55,319 nucleotides of DNA from an uncultured Clostridia bacterium (GTDB taxonomy: Bacteria > Bacillota > Clostridia > Peptostreptococcales > Anaerovoracaceae), in contig CAKQQT010000021.1 in the NCBI GenBank assembly GCA_934271235.1, positions 1 to 55,319 of the forward strand, in the 5' to 3' direction. The notes below the pieces were generated by a model. That model was given only the letters and a program-made list of their open reading frames with translations. It did not search any database and was not told the DNA's origin. Below, one piece after another: positions 16,382 through 23,642 of the stretch. The position numbers and the translations under genes are program-made. How positions within the stretch are numbered: position 1 is the stretch's first letter; each line of letters starts with the position of its first letter.

Positions 16382-17923
16382 CTAAAATCTGAAATACAGG
16401 AACGGATTATAGGATCCGCTCACCAAAAATGCGATCGACAATGCAAATACCGCCAGCAGCACCGCGGATTCCAGTACGCCCAGCAGCGTCTCGCCGCCCC
16501 GCACTCTTGCAAGCCGAGCCGCGATCCGCTCGCATACGCATTTGACCAGCGGCGTCGAACCGATCACGCAGAAGAGCAGCAGCCAGATGCGGCTGGTCGC
16601 CAGATACAGAAAGTCTCCGTCCACCAACGCCGAAGCGCTGCCGAACATACAGGCGATATAGGCCGCCATCTGCGAAAAATCCGTCAGTCCGAAGATGACC
16701 CATCCGAGGACGATCAGGATCAGACTGTAAAGATGCCCGACAAACACCGGACATTTTTCCAGCGCACGCAGCAGCCAGAGCTTTTCGATGATCAGGATCA
16801 CGCCGAAATATACGCCCCAAGCCACGAAATTCCAGCTTGCGCCGTGCCACAGACCGGTCAGCGCCCAGACGACGGCGATATTGAAGATCTGCCGCGCGAG
16901 GCCCTTGCGGTTGCCGCCCAGCGGCACGTAGACGTATTCCTTGAACCAGGAGCTCAGCGACATATGCCAGCGCCGCCAGAACTCGGTAATGCTGCGTGAG
17001 ATATACGGATAGTTGAAGTTTTCCAGATAGTCAAAGCCAAAGATCTTACCCAGACCGATGGCCATATCCGAATAACCCGAAAAATCGAAGTAGATCTGGA
17101 ACGTAAAGGCTATCGCGCCCAGCCAGGCCGTCGCCAGACTGATCTGCGCCGTGTCCATAGCCGTGATCTCATTCCAGATGACATAGACCTGATTGGCCAG
17201 CAGCACTTTCTTGCCGAAACCGACGATGAAGCGGCGGATGCCCTCCGCGACTTGCTCCACATTGGTCGTCCGGCCGACCAGCATCACCGCCACGTCCGCG
17301 TAGCGCACGATCGGTCCCGCGATCAGCTGCGGGAACAGCGTCACATACGCCGCGAAAGCGATGAAATCACGCTGAGCCGGCACTTTTCCCCAGTACACGT
17401 CGATGATGTAGGACATCGTCTGGAACGTATAGAACGAAATCCCGATCGGCAGTGCGATGTTCAGCAGGCTCAGCTGCCCGCCGATCAGTCCGTTCACCGT
17501 CCCGATCAAAAAATCCGTATACTTGAAGAACCCGAGGATCGCCAGATTGCCGATCACGCAGAGCACCATCGCGAGCTTCGCGCGGCGCATGTTCTGTCCG
17601 CCGCTGCCGTTTCCGTCAGTGCCCGCAGAGGCACCGCCGGCTTTGCCTGCCTGCGCTGCCTCCGCGGCGGCCGCCGCAAACTGCGCATCGCATCCGTCGG
17701 CCGACTCCCGCAGCCGCCCGATCACGCGTCCGAATACATAGTTGAACACGATGGAAAACGCCATGACCGCGATGTATTTCGGCTCGCCCCACCCGTAAAA
17801 AAGCAGGCTGGCGATCAGGAGCCAGAGGTTCCGCGCTTTCAAAAACCGCGCCGGGATCAAAAAGTAAACTAAAATTGTGATCGGCAAAAATGCCATAAAA
17901 AACACTGAACTGCTAAAAACCAT
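16382..17923 (-). CDS. MBOAT family O-acyltransferase (AlgI-like)
   Basis: 513 aa integral membrane protein with 10 or more helices. The MBOAT core includes SYIIDVYWGK (171-180), the FWRRWHMSLSSWF motif with His320, and LTGLWHGASWNF with the likely catalytic His360. The family moves acyl groups across the membrane, for example to alginate, teichoic acids or other cell-surface polymers. Residues about 74-112 form an unusual Ala/Gly-rich insert in a cytoplasmic loop. It lies between the transglutaminase-like gene and the DHHW gene in one operon. AlgI-like proteins paired with DHHW partners are common in Clostridia. Confidence 0.93.
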   Translation of the reverse strand: MVFSSSVFFMAFLPITILVYFLIPARFLKARNLWLLIASLLFYGWGEPKYIAVMAFSIVFNYVFGRVIGRLRESADGCDAQFAAAAAEAAQAGKAGGASAGTDGNGSGGQNMRRAKLAMVLCVIGNLAILGFFKYTDFLIGTVNGLIGGQLSLLNIALPIGISFYTFQTMSYIIDVYWGKVPAQRDFIAFAAYVTLFPQLIAGPIVRYADVAVMLVGRTTNVEQVAEGIRRFIVGFGKKVLLANQVYVIWNEITAMDTAQISLATAWLGAIAFTFQIYFDFSGYSDMAIGLGKIFGFDYLENFNYPYISRSITEFWRRWHMSLSSWFKEYVYVPLGGNRKGLARQIFNIAVVWALTGLWHGASWNFVAWGVYFGVILIIEKLWLLRALEKCPVFVGHLYSLILIVLGWVIFGLTDFSQMAAYIACMFGSASALVDGDFLYLATSRIWLLLFCVIGSTPLVKCVCERIAARLARVRGGETLLGVLESAVLLAVFALSIAFLVSGSYNPFLYFRF

Positions 17924-17954
17924 GTTCGCTGCTGCTGCCTTCCGTTAATATTTT

Positions 17955-19127
17955 TTAGCTGGTAAAATAACTGCTGTCCCAGACATCCACGCTGTCGATC
18001 GTCGCGCTTGCGTTCGGATCGAAGTAAACAGCGCCTCCGCCGGATCCCTCGCCGAAATTGACTTCATTGAGGATCTCATCCAGCCGCGCCGTCACGTCCG
18101 GGCTCAGTGGATCTTCCACATCTCCGTTATCGCGTTCGATCGTATATTTGTAGACCACCTGACCGTTCAGCGCGTAGGCGTTGTCAAAATACAGGTAACC
18201 GTTGTCCACGACCATGCCGTTGGCGATATAATTCGCCACATCGCGGGTAAACCCCTTGTTGTCTTTCAGGATAAAGGCCGCGACCCGCTCTCCGTCGTCG
18301 ATCTTTTCACGCAGCGCCGCCGGGATCCCGTAAAAATCGTCCACCGTCACCGCGTTCGTATATAAGTAACAGTACTTCGTGCCGTTCGCCGCCGGGATCT
18401 CACTGTGATCCCAAGGCCAAGACCCGTCGTCCTTGATCGAATCCGGCACATTAAAATAGCTGTAGCTCGGCACGCCGTTATAGGAACCGTCAAAGGTCAC
18501 ATCCACATGATACCATTCCCCGTCCAGCTGTACGACATCCCAAGCATGTTCCCCGTTCTGCGTCGAATGGATGATCACACACGGGATCCCCAGCGCGTCC
18601 ATGAACAGCTTGAACGTCGTCGTATTGCCGACACAGATCGCGTTATGCGTGCGGAAAACCCCGTAAGGCGTATGTGTCTCGCTCTGTCCGTCCGTGATCG
18701 GGTTCAGATTGTCGCTGCTGTAGGAGATCCATTTGACCTGCCAGTCGTAGATCGCTTTTTCTTTTTCATAATCCGTCATATCATCGGTGATCACCTCGCC
18801 GATGACTTCCACCATCTTATCGTATACGAAGCGATCCTTCGCATTCAGTTTATCCGGATTTCCTGTCTTATATGCCTCAATGACCGCCGAATCATCATAG
18901 ATCTCATGTACCGTCGTTTCCGACTCGCCAAGCAGCTTGTTCATCTTATCGATCATCCCGCTGCTCTGCGCAAACATCCCGACGATCAGCACCAGGATCA
19001 GGATCTGCAGCGCCAGACCACCCTTTCCTTTACATTTTCTTTTCATTTCGCGCCGAAAATCCGCAAAATGTTCTTTCGCAAGCCGTTTTCTCTCCGCAAA
19101 CGCGATCTTTTCACCTTTATCGATCAT
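17955..19127 (-). CDS. Membrane-anchored transglutaminase-like protein
   Basis: 390 aa. A basic N-terminus (about 1-35), one membrane segment (about 38-54) and an extracytoplasmic transglutaminase-like domain. The expected triad is visible: Cys165 (HNAICVGNTTTF), His194 (GEHAWDVV) and Asp209 (YHVDVTFD). Such domains may cleave or cross-link proteins or modify peptidoglycan; which one applies cannot be said. The C-terminal 150 residues lack a recognised fold and include a Gly-rich turn (GEGSGGG). A ribosome site AGGGGGATGAAGAA precedes the ATG. It is second in the envelope cassette after the DUF4358 lipoprotein. Confidence 0.88.
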   Translation of the reverse strand: MIDKGEKIAFAERKRLAKEHFADFRREMKRKCKGKGGLALQILILVLIVGMFAQSSGMIDKMNKLLGESETTVHEIYDDSAVIEAYKTGNPDKLNAKDRFVYDKMVEVIGEVITDDMTDYEKEKAIYDWQVKWISYSSDNLNPITDGQSETHTPYGVFRTHNAICVGNTTTFKLFMDALGIPCVIIHSTQNGEHAWDVVQLDGEWYHVDVTFDGSYNGVPSYSYFNVPDSIKDDGSWPWDHSEIPAANGTKYCYLYTNAVTVDDFYGIPAALREKIDDGERVAAFILKDNKGFTRDVANYIANGMVVDNGYLYFDNAYALNGQVVYKYTIERDNGDVEDPLSPDVTARLDEILNEVNFGEGSGGGAVYFDPNASATIDSVDVWDSSYFTS

Positions 19128-19205
19128 TTCTTCATCCCCCTATCCGTTTGTTCTGCTGTTTCCCGGGAAAACATCTCTGCCCGGCTTTGTCTGTCTGCCG
19201 CGAGT

Positions 19206-19757
19206 CTATGCCGCGTCCTGACTGTCTCCGCTGATCGCGCCGCGCAGCGCCGCCTCGATCGTGTCCGCGTCATCGCAGATGATCAGCGCCGCGTAATTGC
19301 CCTGCACAACGACCCTTGCATTGTCCAGCTTGTAGACCTCTTCCGGCTTGTAGCCGCTGAATTCGTTCCTGCGCTCCGTGATGCGGTCCTCCAGCTTCTG
19401 CTTGGCGATTGAAACATCCTCGCTTTTCTTGAGATGCAGCACCGACACCTCGTCTGCCGTGCCGCCGCTCGAAGTCTGCAGCACAGCGCCGTCGTCGATC
19501 ATGTCGAACTGCACGCCGTAAAGACTGTCAAAGCTGTCATCATAAAGCTCTTCCCCATAGCTGTACCATTCGTCCAGCGTCCCCTCGGAAGCCGCCTCCT
19601 TGCACGCCTTGACGATGTCCACGCATTTCACCTGTCCTTGATTGTCCGTACCGCCGCATCCGGTCAGCATCCCCATGGCGAGCACCGCCGCCAGAAGCAC
19701 CAGAACTCCTGTAAAAGCCCTGCGCGCTGCCCGCTTTCTCAAATTCTCTTGTTTCAT
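19206..19757 (-). CDS. DUF4358-like lipoprotein
   Basis: 183 aa. A signal peptide with lipobox LTGC (Cys at about 34) indicates attachment to the outer face of the membrane. The mature part has the pattern seen in DUF4358 proteins: an N-terminal helix, EELYDDSFDSLYGV, then VSVLHLKKSEDVSIAKQKLEDRI and a C-terminal YAALIICDDAD. Its role is unknown. Members often neighbour MBOAT/DHHW genes in Clostridia, which fits its position as first gene of this cassette. The acidic C-terminus (ISGDSQDAA) is unremarkable. Confidence 0.75.
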   Translation of the reverse strand: MKQENLRKRAARRAFTGVLVLLAAVLAMGMLTGCGGTDNQGQVKCVDIVKACKEAASEGTLDEWYSYGEELYDDSFDSLYGVQFDMIDDGAVLQTSSGGTADEVSVLHLKKSEDVSIAKQKLEDRITERRNEFSGYKPEEVYKLDNARVVVQGNYAALIICDDADTIEAALRGAISGDSQDAA

Positions 19758-19950
19758 AATGCCGTTTCTCCCCCCCTTGTGTCGGATATTCTTTATTCTA
19801 CTATAATTCGACGTCGGATTCTACTCAAAAGTTTCATTATTTTGTCGATTTCCGCCCTAAAAACCCTTAAAAAATCTTTAGGATTTTTTTCTTCCGCGAG
19901 GCTTATCGCTGCGATCCCGAAAGCCTCGCTGCTCCCGCATTCCGCACAAC

Positions 19951-19976
19951 AAAAAAGACACCCGAAAGTGTCTTCT
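19951..19976 (-). terminator. Terminator of the YczE-like gene
   Basis: In the minus direction AAGACAC-TTTCGG-GTGTCTTTTTT follows the stop codon (at 19979) at once. Confidence 0.85.
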
Positions 19977-19978
19977 TA

Positions 19979-20698
19979 TCACTCTTTTTTCTTCAGCACC
20001 TGCAAGCTTTGGAGCAGGTCCTGGTGCGGGACTTCTTCCGGTACGAACCGGAACCATCCGCATATAGTCTGCAAGAGCGGCCCCATGAGCAGCGTGCCGA
20101 TGAGGGTACCGATCCCGACCGGGCCGCCGAGCAGCCAGCCGAACAAAAGGACGATGCCCAAAAGCAGCACGCCGACGGCTCCAAGCGGAATCCGTACAAG
20201 GCGTTTGCTCAATCCCACCAGTAAGGCGTCTCGCGGTCCGCAGCAAAGTCCCGCGCTCATATAGACGTATTGTCCGAATCCCTGCAGCAGCAGACCGCCG
20301 AGCATGCACAGGATCCCGACGGCAAATGAAGATTGGAGCGGAACCGGATCCAAGTAATTCCACAGATCCACGATCTTGCCGACCAGCAGTGCGTCGATCA
20401 GCGTACCGACGCCGATCCGCTCCTTGAGCAGCAGGTCGATCCCGATGACCAGCAGAGACACACAGACGGAAATATTTCCGTACTGAAAGCCGAATGTGTT
20501 ATGGATCCCCAGATACAAGCAGTCCCAAGGGATCACGCCGATATTGGCCTGAATGGTAAGATATAGCCCGGTCCCGCACATCGCCAGTCCGATAGCTGCC
20601 CGGATGCTGTTCACGATGACTGCCTGCCGCGTTGCATTGCAGTTCAGGGTCTGCACTTGATTCTCCGTTTGATCCTGCTTTCGATTGGTCTGATTCAT
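19979..20698 (-). CDS. YczE-like (YitT-related) membrane protein
   Basis: 239 aa with about five membrane helices after a polar N-terminus rich in Gln and Asn (1-25). Typical family features are NIGVIPWDCLYLGI, the charged RIGVGTLIDALLVG loop and AGLCCGPRDALLVGLSKR in the middle. Function is not established; the Bacillus YczE protein affects surfactin production without a known mechanism. It is a single gene with its own terminator. The ribosome site upstream of ATG is weak, so the start could be slightly different. Confidence 0.82.
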   Translation of the reverse strand: MNQTNRKQDQTENQVQTLNCNATRQAVIVNSIRAAIGLAMCGTGLYLTIQANIGVIPWDCLYLGIHNTFGFQYGNISVCVSLLVIGIDLLLKERIGVGTLIDALLVGKIVDLWNYLDPVPLQSSFAVGILCMLGGLLLQGFGQYVYMSAGLCCGPRDALLVGLSKRLVRIPLGAVGVLLLGIVLLFGWLLGGPVGIGTLIGTLLMGPLLQTICGWFRFVPEEVPHQDLLQSLQVLKKKE

Positions 20699-21116
20699 GT
20701 CTGCCTGCCCGCTGTTCCTTTCTGTTTTTGTTTCTCTGAAGCTCTATTATATACCCGATTACCCGCGGTTTCAAGGATACGTCCATGGTAAAAGCCACAA
20801 GCTTTTGTTGGGGAAACCATGCAAAAAAAGTATGATGCATAAAACTGCTATCAAATCGTGATTTTCCGTGAAAAAAAGCATCCGTCGGCTCCCCGGCCGG
20901 CTCAATCGATCGCTTCGTCTTGCTCTTTTTTGTCAACAAATATATCTTTAATAAGTTTTCATCAAATTTTATACGCAATATTTTGGTTTTCTTAGCACAG
21001 GTGCCCAAATTTTATCGAAATCGGTCCGAAAAACAGGTGCCGCTGCCTCCATCTATGCTTTTTTTCAAAGGAAAACGTCAAAAGGATCTAGCCGTATGCA
21101 CAATTTTACATATTTT

Positions 21117-21180
21117 GGATATCACATGTTTGTTGGATATCTCATGTTTGTTGGATATCTCATGTTTATTGGATATCTCA
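21117..21180. repeat. 18-bp tandem repeat, three and a half copies
   Basis: GGATATCTCATGTTTGTT repeats at 21117, 21135 and 21153 with one change each, plus a partial copy at 21171. In one frame it would read as a six-residue repeat, but there is no ribosome site. Confidence 0.9.
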
Positions 21181-21290
21181 GCTGGGTGAATCTCATGTCT
21201 GTCCGATATTTCATGCTTGTCCATGTCTTTGCTGCGTATTGTTTCCGGGTTACTCAGGGTTATCCTTTGCTCTTTGTTCTGGGAGCCACA

Positions 21291-21336
21291 CGAAAGTTTG
21301 GCTGCCTGGTTACCCGAAGTTTAGCTGCCCGGTCGC
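21291..21336. repeat. Two adjacent 23-bp imperfect direct repeats
   Basis: CGAAAGTTTGGCTGCCTGG at 21291 and CCGAAGTTTAGCTGCCCGG at 21314 are the starts of two 23-bp units placed head to tail. Confidence 0.7.
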
Positions 21337-21351
21337 CCTGTTTTTTGTCAC

Positions 21352-21384
21352 GAAAAAACCGTTGACTTACATCAACGGTTTTTG
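21352..21384 (-). terminator. Terminator of the tRNA operon
   Basis: In the minus direction AAACCGTTGA-6 bases-TCAACGGTTTTTTCG follows directly after the CCA end of tRNA-Phe. Confidence 0.9.
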
Positions 21385-21460
21385 TGGTGCCCACTTCCGG
21401 AATCGAACCAGAGACACGGGGATTTTCAGTCCCCTGCTCTACCTACTGAGCTAAATGGGC
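21385..21460 (-). tRNA. tRNA-Phe (GAA)
   Basis: Cloverleaf on the minus strand with anticodon loop CTGAAAA, acceptor GCCCATT/AGTGGGC and encoded CCA. Last tRNA of the operon. Confidence 0.97.
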
Positions 21461-21479
21461 ATGTGATGAAATTGGTAAA

Positions 21480-21556
21480 TGGTGGGCCTTCAGGGACTTG
21501 AACCCGGGACCTGCCGGTTATGAGCCGGATGCTCTGACCAACTGAGCTAAAGGCCC
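21480..21556 (-). tRNA. tRNA with CAT anticodon (Met or Ile2)
   Basis: Anticodon loop CTCATAA, acceptor GGGCCTT/AAGGCCC, CCA encoded. The body could be elongator Met or the lysidine-modified Ile tRNA; it lacks the initiator-type acceptor mismatch. The two choices cannot be separated by eye. Confidence 0.9.
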
Positions 21557-21569
21557 ATATGTTTTTGTA

Positions 21570-21646
21570 TGGTCGGGGTGGCAGGATTTGAACCCGCGGC
21601 CCACTGGTCCCAAACCAGTTGCGCTACCAAACTGCGCTACACCCCG
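21570..21646 (-). tRNA. tRNA-Pro (TGG)
   Basis: Anticodon loop TTTGGGA, acceptor CGGGGTG/CACCCCG, CCA encoded. Confidence 0.97.
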
Positions 21647-21666
21647 GCACAAGTCTTTTAAAAAAT

Positions 21667-21742
21667 TGGCAGGGGCAGTAGGAATCGAACCCACGGCACG
21701 TGGTTTTGGAGACCACTGCTCTACCAGCTGAGCTATACCCCT
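21667..21742 (-). tRNA. tRNA-Trp (CCA)
   Basis: Anticodon loop CTCCAAA, acceptor AGGGGTA/TGCCCCT with discriminator G, CCA encoded. Confidence 0.97.
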
Positions 21743-21788
21743 AGATCGTATCGGAGAAGATTCCTATTCAAATCAGCTCAAAAATTGT

Positions 21789-21879
21789 GGCGGAGAAGAT
21801 GGGATTCGAACCCATGCGGCCCTAAACGAACCCTAACGGTTTAGCAAACCGTCCTCTTCAGCCTCTTGAGTACTTCTCC
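21789..21879 (-). tRNA. tRNA-Ser (GCT)
   Basis: 91 bases with a long variable arm, anticodon GCT in TTTGCTAAA, acceptor GGAGAAG/CTTCTCC, CCA encoded. Confidence 0.97.
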
Positions 21880-21900
21880 AGGCTAAACTTGCATGTTATA

Positions 21901-21989
<89 letters not shown>

Positions 21990-22035
21990 ATCATGAGTTC
22001 TACTACTATCCAACGCTATTTGGTTTTTTGAAAAA

Positions 22036-22111
22036 TGGTGACCCATCGGAGATTCGAACTCCGGACACCTTGATTAAAAGTCAAGTGCTCTGCCGACTGA
22101 GCTAATGGGTC
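22036..22111 (-). tRNA. tRNA-Lys (TTT)
   Basis: Anticodon loop CTTTTAA, acceptor GACCCAT/ATGGGTC, CCA encoded. Confidence 0.97.
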
Positions 22112-22130
22112 ATATAAATCCCTAAAATAC

Positions 22131-22205
22131 TGGCTGGGGTAGCAGGACTCGAACCTACGAATGACGGAGTCAAAGTCCGTTGCCTTACCGCTTGGCTATA
22201 CCCCA
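22131..22205 (-). tRNA. tRNA-Gln (TTG)
   Basis: Anticodon loop CTTTGAC, acceptor TGGGGTA/TACCCCA, CCA encoded. Confidence 0.97.
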
Positions 22206-22225
22206 TCGTTCAGTTCTAAAAAAAT

Positions 22226-22302
22226 TGGTGAGCCCATAGGGATTCGAACCCCAGACACACGGCTTAGAAGGCCGTTGCTCTATCCAGCTGAGCTATGAGC
22301 CC
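22226..22302 (-). tRNA. tRNA-Arg (TCT)
   Basis: Anticodon loop CTTCTAA. The acceptor GGGCTCA/TGGGCTC contains two G-U pairs, more than its neighbours. CCA encoded. Confidence 0.96.
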
Positions 22303-22312
22303 ACATTTTCAA

Positions 22313-22386
22313 TGGAGCGGGTGATGAGAATCGAACTCACGCTATCAGCTTGGAAGGCTGAAGTTCTACCATTGAACTACACCCGC
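22313..22386 (-). tRNA. tRNA-Gly (TCC)
   Basis: Anticodon loop CTTCCAA, acceptor GCGGGTG/CACCCGC, CCA encoded. Confidence 0.97.
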
Positions 22387-22421
22387 GTAATTAAGGAAGC
22401 ATTACGCTTCCTCTTTTTGTT

Positions 22422-22496
22422 TGGAGCGGAAGACGAGATTCGAACTCGCGACCCTCGCCTTGGCAAGGCGATGCTCTACCCCTGAGCCACTTCCGC
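22422..22496 (-). tRNA. tRNA-Gly (GCC)
   Basis: Anticodon GCC in CTTGCCAAG, acceptor GCGGAAG/CTTCCGC, CCA encoded. Confidence 0.97.
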
Positions 22497-22501
22497 ATAA
22501 T

Positions 22502-22586
22502 TGGTCGAGGGAGATGGATTCGAACCATCGAAAGCTCAGCTAACGGATTTACAGTCCGCCCCCTTTGGCCACTCGGGAATCCCTCG
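22502..22586 (-). tRNA. tRNA-Tyr (GTA)
   Basis: 85 bases with a long variable arm, anticodon loop CTGTAAA, acceptor CGAGGGA/TCCCTCG, CCA encoded. Confidence 0.97.
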
Positions 22587-22601
22587 ATAAATGATAAATA
22601 T

Positions 22602-22676
22602 TGGAGCTGGTGGAGGGAATCGAACCCCCAACCTGCTGATTACAAATCAGCTGCTCTACCGTTGAGCCACACCAGC
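22602..22676 (-). tRNA. tRNA-Thr (TGT)
   Basis: Anticodon loop TTTGTAA, acceptor GCTGGTG/CACCAGC, CCA encoded. Confidence 0.97.
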
Positions 22677-22693
22677 AAATCGTTTAAAAAAGT

Positions 22694-22770
22694 TGGCGAC
22701 CTGGAACGGGCTCGAACCGTCGACCTCCAGCGTGACAGGCTGGCATTCTAACCAACTGAACTACCAGGCC
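22694..22770 (-). tRNA. tRNA-Asp (GTC)
   Basis: Anticodon loop CTGTCAC, acceptor GGCCTGG/CCAGGTC, discriminator G, CCA encoded. Confidence 0.97.
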
Positions 22771-22786
22771 ATCAAATCTGGTAAAA

Positions 22787-22862
22787 TGGTGGGAGTTATA
22801 GGGCTCGAACCTATGACCCTCTGCTTGTAAGGCAGATGCTCTCCCAGCTGAGCTAAACTCCC
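22787..22862 (-). tRNA. tRNA-Val (TAC)
   Basis: Anticodon loop CTTACAA, acceptor GGGAGTT/AACTCCC, CCA encoded. First tRNA of the operon in the reading direction. Confidence 0.97.
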
Positions 22863-22897
22863 ACAGCGTCATTTTTATCTGCTCGACACATTTACTT

Positions 22898-22926
22898 ATT
22901 TTACAGTATCTTGTCCAAAATGTCAA
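22898..22926 (-). promoter_or_regulatory. Proximal promoter of the tRNA operon
   Basis: On the minus strand TTGACA (22921-22926), 17 bp, TAAAAT (22898-22903). A run of A/T-rich sequence (GTTTGAAAAAAATGAAAAAA) just upstream looks like an UP element. Confidence 0.85.
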
Positions 22927-23036
22927 GCACTTTTTTCATTTTTTTCAAACTTTTTTCTGATCGGTGCCTTTCAAAAACATCGTTCAGAAGCTTGGCTCCG
23001 TTCAAGGCGTCGCCGCCTTTTCTCGAGCCGAAAACT

Positions 23037-23065
23037 ATATTAGCATAATCAGGAAACAATGTCAA
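23037..23065 (-). promoter_or_regulatory. Distal promoter of the tRNA operon
   Basis: On the minus strand TTGACA (23060-23065), 17 bp, TAATAT (23037-23042), about 139 bp upstream of the proximal promoter. The region between (GGCGGCGACGCCTTGAAC...) resembles leaders of stable-RNA operons in Clostridia. No gene lies between the promoters. Confidence 0.7.
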
Positions 23066-23267
23066 CGGGAAATTTCACATTTCCCCTGTTTTTTTCGAGC
23101 TTTTTCTGTCCGGGTCCTCAGCCGCATCCCGCATAGATTGAAATTTCAACGTTGAGAGAGCATGTGCACAAGACCGGCAGATACCGCCGGTCCCGCGCGC
23201 AGTGCTTTTCCCTCGCTGCCGTTCATCCGCCGCATAGGACGCCGCCACTGCAGCATTTGCCGCAGCT
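23066..23267. other. Space between the copper operon end and the tRNA promoters
   Basis: It holds a probable terminator at 23173-23196 (minus strand GACCGGC-GGTATCT-GCCGGTC, then TTGTG) after copZ, and a perfect palindrome TTGAAATTTCAA at 23138-23149 of unknown use. No gene is seen. Confidence 0.5.
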
Positions 23268-23522
23268 TTATTTTCCGAAGCCGAACAGGCCTTTCTTGAC
23301 ATACGGCTCGCTGGTGATCTCATGCAGTTCGTATCCGGTCTCTGCGATGATATCTTTCAGTTTTGCCTCGTCCAGCGGTTCTTCGCTGATGATCTCGGTC
23401 TGGTTCTTCGCGTGCGACGAAGTGACTTTCTTTACTTTGAAATTGTTCCGGATCGCTTCGTTTACGTGTGATTCGCACATATTGCACGCCATGCCTGTGA
23501 TGTTTAAAGTTGTCTTTGTCAT
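23268..23522 (-). CDS. copZ: Heavy-metal-associated (CopZ-like) copper chaperone
   Basis: 84 aa from ATG 23522, which is preceded by AACGGAGGAA-type sequence; a longer frame to 23597 has no support. HMA ferredoxin-like fold with metal site GMACNMC (MxCxxC, about 10-16). It carries Cu(I) to CopA. It is longer than the usual 68-70 aa by a C-terminal tail (SEPYVKKGLFGFGK). It is third in the csoR-copA-copZ operon, 120 bp after copA, and followed by a hairpin terminator. Confidence 0.88.
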   Translation of the reverse strand: MTKTTLNITGMACNMCESHVNEAIRNNFKVKKVTSSHAKNQTEIISEEPLDEAKLKDIIAETGYELHEITSEPYVKKGLFGFGK

Positions 23523-23642
23523 TTTATGTTCCTCCGTTTTCTTTTTTATCCATATTTTTACCGCCCGGGAAAATCCGCTGCCGCCGGTCTTCCGCATGGG
23601 TCGGATTTTATCTTGCTGTTCACGTGTTTCTCCGCAGATCCA

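Larger units (their letters stand above)
20699..21351. other. Gene-free region with two repeat patches
   Basis: About 650 bases between the YczE-like gene and the tRNA terminator. It holds an 18-bp tandem repeat (21117-21180) and an adjacent 23-bp imperfect duplication (21291-21336). No frame has a convincing ribosome site or protein-like sequence. Confidence 0.6.

Noticed and set aside
21096..21365. Small plus-strand gene over the 18-bp repeats
   Set aside because: The protein is just the translated tandem repeat plus tRNA terminator sequence, without a ribosome site.
23075..23323. Ala-rich minus-strand frame after copZ
   Set aside because: No ribosome site, and it contains the copZ terminator hairpin and its flanks.
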